Assembly: GCA_022844125.1 (NCBI GenBank)
Contig: JALHMI010000013.1
Coordinates: 186,001 to 250,000 of the forward strand
Source of the DNA: Pirellulales bacterium
GTDB taxonomy: Bacteria > Planctomycetota > Planctomycetia > Pirellulales > PALSA-1355
Length of the DNA: 64,000 nt
Reading direction: 5' to 3'
The notes under the pieces are model-generated. The model did not search any database. It had not been told where the DNA came from and saw only the letters and a program-made list of their open reading frames with translations. Made by a program: the position numbers and the translations under genes. Within the stretch, counting starts at the first letter, position 1. The number at the start of each line of letters is the position of its first letter. Below, piece after piece: positions 59,664-64,000 of the stretch.

Positions 59664-61444
59664 GCTCCATTACGGTCGGTCACGCACACGATGATCACGC
59701 CGCACACGCACACGCGGGTGGCTTTCTGAGCACCTATGTGTTCAGCAAGGATCACAAGATCATCGGCCTGCAGTTTTTGTTTTCGACGTTGATCTGGTTT
59801 CTGATCGGCGGGCTTTTGGCGCTGGGCATTCGCTGGCAAGTGGCGTGGCCCTGGGCCGAGATGCCTGTGATTGGCAAGATGCTGTTCGCCAACGAAGGTG
59901 GCCAGATCTCGCCCGAGTTTTACACGATCCTGTTCACCATGCACGCCACGGTGATGATCTTCTTCGTGATCATCCCGATCCTGGCCGGGGCCTTCGGCAA
60001 CTACCTGATTCCGCTGATGATCGGGGCCGACGATATGGCCTTCCCGACCATCAACATGCTCAGCTACTGGTTCATGTGGCCGGCGTTCATCGCCATCGGC
60101 TCCAGCTTCTTCGTCGAAGGGGGCGCCGCGAAAAGCGGCTGGACCAGCTATCCACCGCTTTCACTCACCGACTGGAACGGTCAGACGCTCTGGCTCATCG
60201 GGCTTACGCTGGTGGGCGTCTCGTCGATGATGGGTTCGGTCAACTACATGACCACGATCATCCAAATGCGTGCGCCGGGCATGACCATGTTCCGGCTGCC
60301 GATGACGATCTGGGGCATGTTCATCACGGCCATCCTGCAGGCCTTTGCGCTGCCGGTGCTCACCGCCGCCGGCTTCATGCAACTTACCGATCGCATGTTC
60401 GGCACCGGCTTTTTCATTCCGGAAGGCTGGAGCGTCAACAACGCCGCCGCGGCCTCGGGCGGTGGCCAGCCGCTGCTGTGGCAGCACTTGTTCTGGTTCT
60501 ATTCGCACCCGGCCGTATACATCATGATCCTGCCGGCGATGGGCATGGTTTCCGACATCATCGCCTGCTTCTCGCGCAAGCCGCTGTTCGGTTACAAGCC
60601 GATGGTGTACTCGATCGCCGGCATCGCGGGCCTGGGCTTCATCGTCTGGGGTCATCATATGTTCGTCTCGGGCATGAACCCCGCCCTGGGCATGACGTTC
60701 ATGGTGTCGACGATGATGATCGCGCTCCCCTCGGCCATTAAGACCTTCAACTGGCTGGGCACGGTCTGGGGCGGTCACATTCAGTTCACCACGCCGATGC
60801 TGTTCGCCCTGTCGTTCGTGGCCATGTTCATCATCGGCGGCCTGTCGGGCATCTTCATGGCTGCCACCCCGGTGGACATCTTCATTCACGACACCTACTT
60901 TATCGTCGCCCACTTCCACTACGTGCTGTTTGCTGGCACGGCGATGGGCGTGTTCGGCGCAATCTACTTCTGGTTCCCCAAAATGTTTGGCCGGATGATG
61001 AACGAGACGGCGGGGAAGATTCACTTCTTCTTCACGTTCCTGTTCCTCAACGGCACCTTCTTCACAATGCACATCCTGGGCGTGGTCGGGTTCCCGCGGC
61101 GACTCGCGGATCCGTACCACTACCAGACGTTCCACCACTTGCAGCCGCTGAACGAATTCATCACCTACTGTGCGATCGGCATGGTCGCCGTACAGGTGAT
61201 CTTCGCGGCGAACTTCATCCTGAGCATGTTCCTGGGGCCCAAGGCCGGCCGCAACCCGTGGCATGCCAACGGTCTGGAATGGCAAGCCCCTAGCCCGCCG
61301 GGCCACGGCAACTTCGACTTCCAGCCGGTGATCTACCGCGGCCCGTACGAGTACAACTCGCCCGAGTCGAGCAAGGATTACTATCCGCAGAACGAACCGC
61401 CCCCGGGCGCGCATCCCGAGCCGCCGTCGCCGCCGATTTATTAG
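59660..61444 (+). CDS. coxA: cytochrome c oxidase subunit I, A2-type
   Basis: 594 residues, at least 12 helices. Heme-copper oxidase core that reduces oxygen and pumps protons. Heme a and a3/CuB ligands are in TMHATVMIFFVI, FWFYSHPAVYIMIL, WGHHMFVSG and IVAHFHYVLF; the His-Tyr cross-link pair is in SHPAVY. Where A1 oxidases have GHPEVY with the D-channel Glu, this has YSHPAVY, the Tyr-Ser signature of the A2 subfamily. The N-terminus is His-rich (HAHDDHAAHAHAGG). The C-terminal 80 residues are Pro-rich and cytoplasmic. No subunit III is fused. Overlaps coxB by 4 bp. Confidence 0.96.
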   Translation: MSSITVGHAHDDHAAHAHAGGFLSTYVFSKDHKIIGLQFLFSTLIWFLIGGLLALGIRWQVAWPWAEMPVIGKMLFANEGGQISPEFYTILFTMHATVMIFFVIIPILAGAFGNYLIPLMIGADDMAFPTINMLSYWFMWPAFIAIGSSFFVEGGAAKSGWTSYPPLSLTDWNGQTLWLIGLTLVGVSSMMGSVNYMTTIIQMRAPGMTMFRLPMTIWGMFITAILQAFALPVLTAAGFMQLTDRMFGTGFFIPEGWSVNNAAAASGGGQPLLWQHLFWFYSHPAVYIMILPAMGMVSDIIACFSRKPLFGYKPMVYSIAGIAGLGFIVWGHHMFVSGMNPALGMTFMVSTMMIALPSAIKTFNWLGTVWGGHIQFTTPMLFALSFVAMFIIGGLSGIFMAATPVDIFIHDTYFIVAHFHYVLFAGTAMGVFGAIYFWFPKMFGRMMNETAGKIHFFFTFLFLNGTFFTMHILGVVGFPRRLADPYHYQTFHHLQPLNEFITYCAIGMVAVQVIFAANFILSMFLGPKAGRNPWHANGLEWQAPSPPGHGNFDFQPVIYRGPYEYNSPESSKDYYPQNEPPPGAHPEPPSPPIY

Positions 61445-61486
61445 TGATCTCGTTTCGCCCAACCGCAATCCAATCCGAATCGCACC

Positions 61487-62527
61487 GTGAACCCCGCCGC
61501 CCAACAACTTGAAAGCCCTTGGCCCCATCGCTGGGCCGTGGCGTTGGTCTGCGCGACGTTCCCGATGATTTGGATCGGCGGTCTGGTAACGACGACGGGC
61601 GCCGGCATGGCCGTGCCCGACTGGCCGAACACCTATGGATACAACCTGTTCCTGTATCCATGGCAGACCTGGGTCTTTGGCCCCTGGAAGCTGTTCATCG
61701 AGCATGGTCACCGGCTATTCGGCACCGTGGTCGGCATGATCGCGATCGGCTTCCTGGCGTCCGCGTTGTGGTGCCAGAAACGTGCGGCTTTACGCTGGCT
61801 GGCGCTCGTGGCGCTGGTCGGAGTTATAGGACAGGGAATCCTTGGCGGCATGCGAGTACGCATGAATGAGGTGACGCTGGCCCAGATTCACGGCTGCGTC
61901 GGCCCGGCCTTCTTCGCCTTCGCGGTCGTTTGTGCCGTGGTCACGTCTAGTCGCTGGCGTGAAGCTGAAGCGCCAACCGGTGCCGGCATTGCCAGGATCG
62001 AACGCCTCGCCGTGATCATCACACTGCTGGCAATGCTGCAAATCGTCCTCGGCTCATTCCTCAGGCATCTGCCCACGGGAGCGCGGCCGGGCGACTTTCG
62101 CCTCGCACTGTGGTTCCACCTGTTCGTGGCGGTCGGCCTGTGGGCTCACATTGCGTTGATCACGTTTCGCGTGTGGCGGGGGTTCCGCGATGAGCGTTGG
62201 CTGCGAGCGCCAGCGACTCGGCTCTCAATCCTGATCCTGTTGCAAGTCTTGCTGGGTCTCGGCACGTGGGTCGCCAAGTATGGTTTCCCCGGCTGGATGA
62301 GCGGTTTCGAATTTGCAGCCGCCTATCGCCCCACGGCCGACAGTATTGGCCAGGTCGTCATGGCCACGACGCATGTCGCGATCGGCTCGCTGATCCTGGC
62401 CACCAGCACATTGCTCGCGATGCGAGCCTGGCGGCTTAGTTCGCTGGCCGCCCTGGCGAACTCCAAGTCCGAACCAGTTCGACGAACTCTGAATACACCC
62501 AAGCTGCTGATGGAGGTTGCCCGATGA
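61487..62527 (+). CDS. ctaA: heme A synthase
   Basis: 346 residues, about eight helices. Converts heme O to heme A for subunit I. CtaA/COX15 features are seen: IGGLVTTTGAGMAVPDWPNT near the N-terminus, FIEHGHRLFGTVVGM with the conserved His pair, LGGMRVRMNEVTLAQIHGC with Glu and His, and in the second half WFHLFVAVGLWAHIA and ATTHVAIGSLILA. GTG start at 61487. It follows coxA by 42 bp and overlaps ctaB by 4 bp (ATGA), so heme A supply is coupled to oxidase synthesis. Confidence 0.93.
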   Translation: MNPAAQQLESPWPHRWAVALVCATFPMIWIGGLVTTTGAGMAVPDWPNTYGYNLFLYPWQTWVFGPWKLFIEHGHRLFGTVVGMIAIGFLASALWCQKRAALRWLALVALVGVIGQGILGGMRVRMNEVTLAQIHGCVGPAFFAFAVVCAVVTSSRWREAEAPTGAGIARIERLAVIITLLAMLQIVLGSFLRHLPTGARPGDFRLALWFHLFVAVGLWAHIALITFRVWRGFRDERWLRAPATRLSILILLQVLLGLGTWVAKYGFPGWMSGFEFAAAYRPTADSIGQVVMATTHVAIGSLILATSTLLAMRAWRLSSLAALANSKSEPVRRTLNTPKLLMEVAR

Positions 62528-63423
62528 GCATGCCGTCAGTCGCCATTACGGATCGGGCCGGCCTGCTTTCGCGCATCGCCGACTACGTTGAACTCACCAA
62601 GCCGAAGATCGCCGTGATGGTCCTGGTGACCGTGGCCGTGGCCGCGTTTGTCGCGAACTGGGGTCCGCCCGCCGGTTGGCTCCTGGCGCACACGCTCATC
62701 GGCACGGCGCTTGTTGCTGCCAGCGCCAGCGCGTTCAACCAATGGATCGAACGTGATACCGACGCACTGATGGTTCGCACAGCCGATCGGCCATTGCCGG
62801 CTGGCCGCCTGAGCGGCGCGCAGGTGATTACTTTCGGCGCCGTCACGATCGTGCTTGGCGTGATCTACCTGGCCGCCTGTGTCAGCCTGCTGACTGCGGC
62901 ATTGGGAGTGTTGACCTGGGCGATGTATGTCGTTATCTACACACCGCTCAAGCGACGCACTTCCGCGAATACTGCCGTCGGCGCTGTGGCCGGTGCGCTA
63001 CCCGTGCTGATGGGTTGGACTGCCGTCGGAGCGCCGCTCGACCTGCGTGCCTGGTCGCTGTTCCTGATCGTGTTTCTCTGGCAGTTCCCGCACTTCATGG
63101 CGATCGCCTGGATTTACCGGCGCGATTACGACGGCGCGGGACTGAAGATGCTCAGCACGGTCGACCCCAGTGGCATGCGTGCTGGCGTGCAGGCGATCCT
63201 GGCGGCTCTCGTGTTGGTTCCGGTGAGCCTGGTTCCGTGCCTGGCTTCGCCGGCGGGCGGGTTTTTGCTGGTGTGGGCGCTGGTGCTGGGCGTTGCTCAG
63301 TTTGCCTGTGCCGTCGCGTTCTTTGCACAGCTCAGTGACTCGTCAGCTCGACGTTTACTGTATGCGTCGCTGGTTTACCTGCCGGCAATGATGGGACTTC
63401 TCGCACTGGGCCCCTTGGCCTGA
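62524..63423 (+). CDS. ctaB: protoheme IX farnesyltransferase (heme O synthase)
   Basis: 299 residues, about nine helices, UbiA superfamily. Adds the farnesyl group to heme b. Typical motifs: YVELTKPKIAVMVLVTV, then the first Asp-rich site in SAFNQWIERDTDALMVRTADRPLPAGRL (key residues N, ERDTD, RT, RPLPAGR), YTPLKRRTSANTAVGAVAGALP, and the second site WIYRRDYDGAGLKML. Length is normal. ATG at 62524 has GGAGG 7 nt upstream and overlaps the ctaA stop. Confidence 0.95.
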   Translation: MSMPSVAITDRAGLLSRIADYVELTKPKIAVMVLVTVAVAAFVANWGPPAGWLLAHTLIGTALVAASASAFNQWIERDTDALMVRTADRPLPAGRLSGAQVITFGAVTIVLGVIYLAACVSLLTAALGVLTWAMYVVIYTPLKRRTSANTAVGAVAGALPVLMGWTAVGAPLDLRAWSLFLIVFLWQFPHFMAIAWIYRRDYDGAGLKMLSTVDPSGMRAGVQAILAALVLVPVSLVPCLASPAGGFLLVWALVLGVAQFACAVAFFAQLSDSSARRLLYASLVYLPAMMGLLALGPLA

Positions 63424-63501
63424 CGTGCTGACGATAATCAAAGCGAAGATAACAGAACCAAGCGAAGCTTAGGCGACTTTAGAGAGGTTAGAGAGAACAA
63501 C

Positions 63502-64000
63502 ATGGCCACTGCCCATGCAACCGCCCACGACGATCACGCACACGGCCACGTGGGCCTGGAGTATCACCCGGGCTTACCGATTTCCAACGGCAAGCTGATT
63601 GTGTGGTTGTTCTTGTCGACGGAGATCATGTTCTTCGCCGGGCTGATTGGCACGTACATCGTGCTGCGGTTCGGTGCTCCAACCTGGCCGCTGCCGCACG
63701 AAGTGCACTTGAGTGAGCCAATCGGGGCGTTCAACACCTTCGTGCTGATTTGTTCCAGCGTCAGCGTCGTGCTGTGCATGGAGTCGGCCAAGAAGAACAA
63801 CACCTCGGCCGCCAAGGGCTGGCTTTTGACCACCTTCGTGCTGGGCTGTGTCTTCCTCGGCGTGAAGATGTACGAATACAACGCCAAGTTCTCGCACGGC
63901 ATTTATCCTGCATTGCCTCACAGCCGGATCTACGAAAAGGCCAACTTGAACTACGCTTCCGCGGTTCGTCTACGGCTGGAGGCGCTTCGTAGCGGCCTCG
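63502..64000 (+). CDS. coxC: cytochrome c oxidase subunit III (partial, runs off the window)
   Basis: The first 166 codons of a subunit III gene that continues past the window end. The N-terminus is His-rich (HATAHDDHAHGHVG), like that of subunit I. The first helix region reads LIVWLFLSTEIMFFAGLIGT, a strong COX III signature, followed by FNTFVLICSSVSVVL and GCVFLGVKMYEYNAKFSHGI. ATG at 63502 with GAGAG a few bases upstream. It follows ctaB by 78 bp and belongs to the same operon. Subunit III supports proton pumping and stability of subunit I. Confidence 0.92.
   Translation, partial: MATAHATAHDDHAHGHVGLEYHPGLPISNGKLIVWLFLSTEIMFFAGLIGTYIVLRFGAPTWPLPHEVHLSEPIGAFNTFVLICSSVSVVLCMESAKKNNTSAAKGWLLTTFVLGCVFLGVKMYEYNAKFSHGIYPALPHSRIYEKANLNYASAVRLRLEALRSGL

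Noticed and set aside
60161-61711. 516-codon minus-strand frame over coxA
   Set aside because: His/Arg/Asp-rich antisense shadow of a clear cytochrome oxidase gene.
1-64000. CRISPR arrays, tRNA or rRNA genes, insertion sequences
   Set aside because: None seen: no regularly spaced direct repeats, no TTCGA-type T-loop with paired arms in the gaps inspected, and no transposase or integrase motifs.

Overview
The window looks like a chromosomal segment of a planctomycete, most likely a Pirellulales-type bacterium. Family content supports this: a DUF1570 HExxH protein, a Tat-exported Gfo/Idh/MocA oxidoreductase, a pseudopilin-type leader ending in the [14 protein letters not shown] pattern, PEP-CTERM proteins, PQQ-type beta-propeller and HEAT-repeat exported proteins, a GldA/GldFG/DUF4340 cluster, and a very large Gln/Gly/Ser-rich membrane protein. 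The DNA is GC-rich, coding density is high, and genes lie on both strands in short operons. I see no rRNA, tRNA, CRISPR array, insertion sequence, integrase or prophage gene. The assignment rests on family recognition only.

Layout. 0.2-11.4 kb holds housekeeping and exported proteins: DUF1570 protein, oxidoreductase, DnaA, GNAT acetyltransferase, a two-PDZ protein, two unknowns, a THUMP-like methyltransferase and an SbtA-type bicarbonate permease. 12-20 kb holds an NtrC-type sigma-54 activator, a periplasmic unknown, NAD kinase, a pseudopilin-leader/CreD-like fusion, a PQQ propeller protein and a UxaA-type dehydratase. 20-30 kb holds a Gly/Trp-rich exported protein, a HEAT-repeat protein, the 1348-residue low-complexity protein, L-aspartate oxidase (NadB) and a membrane protein. 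30-35.6 kb is a Gld-type ABC export cluster. 35.7-41 kb holds a DUF971 protein, Dps, a pyrB-pyrC-NYN operon and a diguanylate cyclase. 41-47 kb holds two PEP-CTERM proteins, an ABC-2 permease, a YhfC-type membrane protease and a D-glutamate cyclase-like protein.

The most striking region is 47.4-64 kb: one uninterrupted plus-strand respiratory locus. It starts with a good sigma-70-type promoter and a perfect hairpin in the leader. It then encodes a Rieske protein with an unusual N-terminal extension, a b6-type cytochrome b with the Cys position used for heme ci, a 10-TM extended subunit-IV-like protein, and a 1467-residue octaheme cytochrome c with an internal PDZ-like domain. These are followed by two tandem cupredoxin-like lipoproteins, a diheme cytochrome c lipoprotein, cytochrome c oxidase subunits II and I, heme A synthase, heme O synthase, and the start of subunit III, which runs off the window. 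No cytochrome c1 or single-domain soluble cytochrome c is encoded. The natural inference is a dedicated quinol-to-oxygen supercomplex in which the giant cytochrome replaces cytochrome c1 and passes electrons, possibly through copper and diheme lipoproteins, to an A2-type (Tyr-Ser) oxidase.

Regulatory structure seen directly includes one clear U-tract terminator (35660), a terminator with a 19-bp tandem duplication (2738) that has a diverged relative near 23078, a run of three hairpins before the Gld-type ATPase gene, and several other intergenic hairpins. Start sites were moved downstream of the longest frame wherever a ribosome-binding site or the family N-terminus argued for it.
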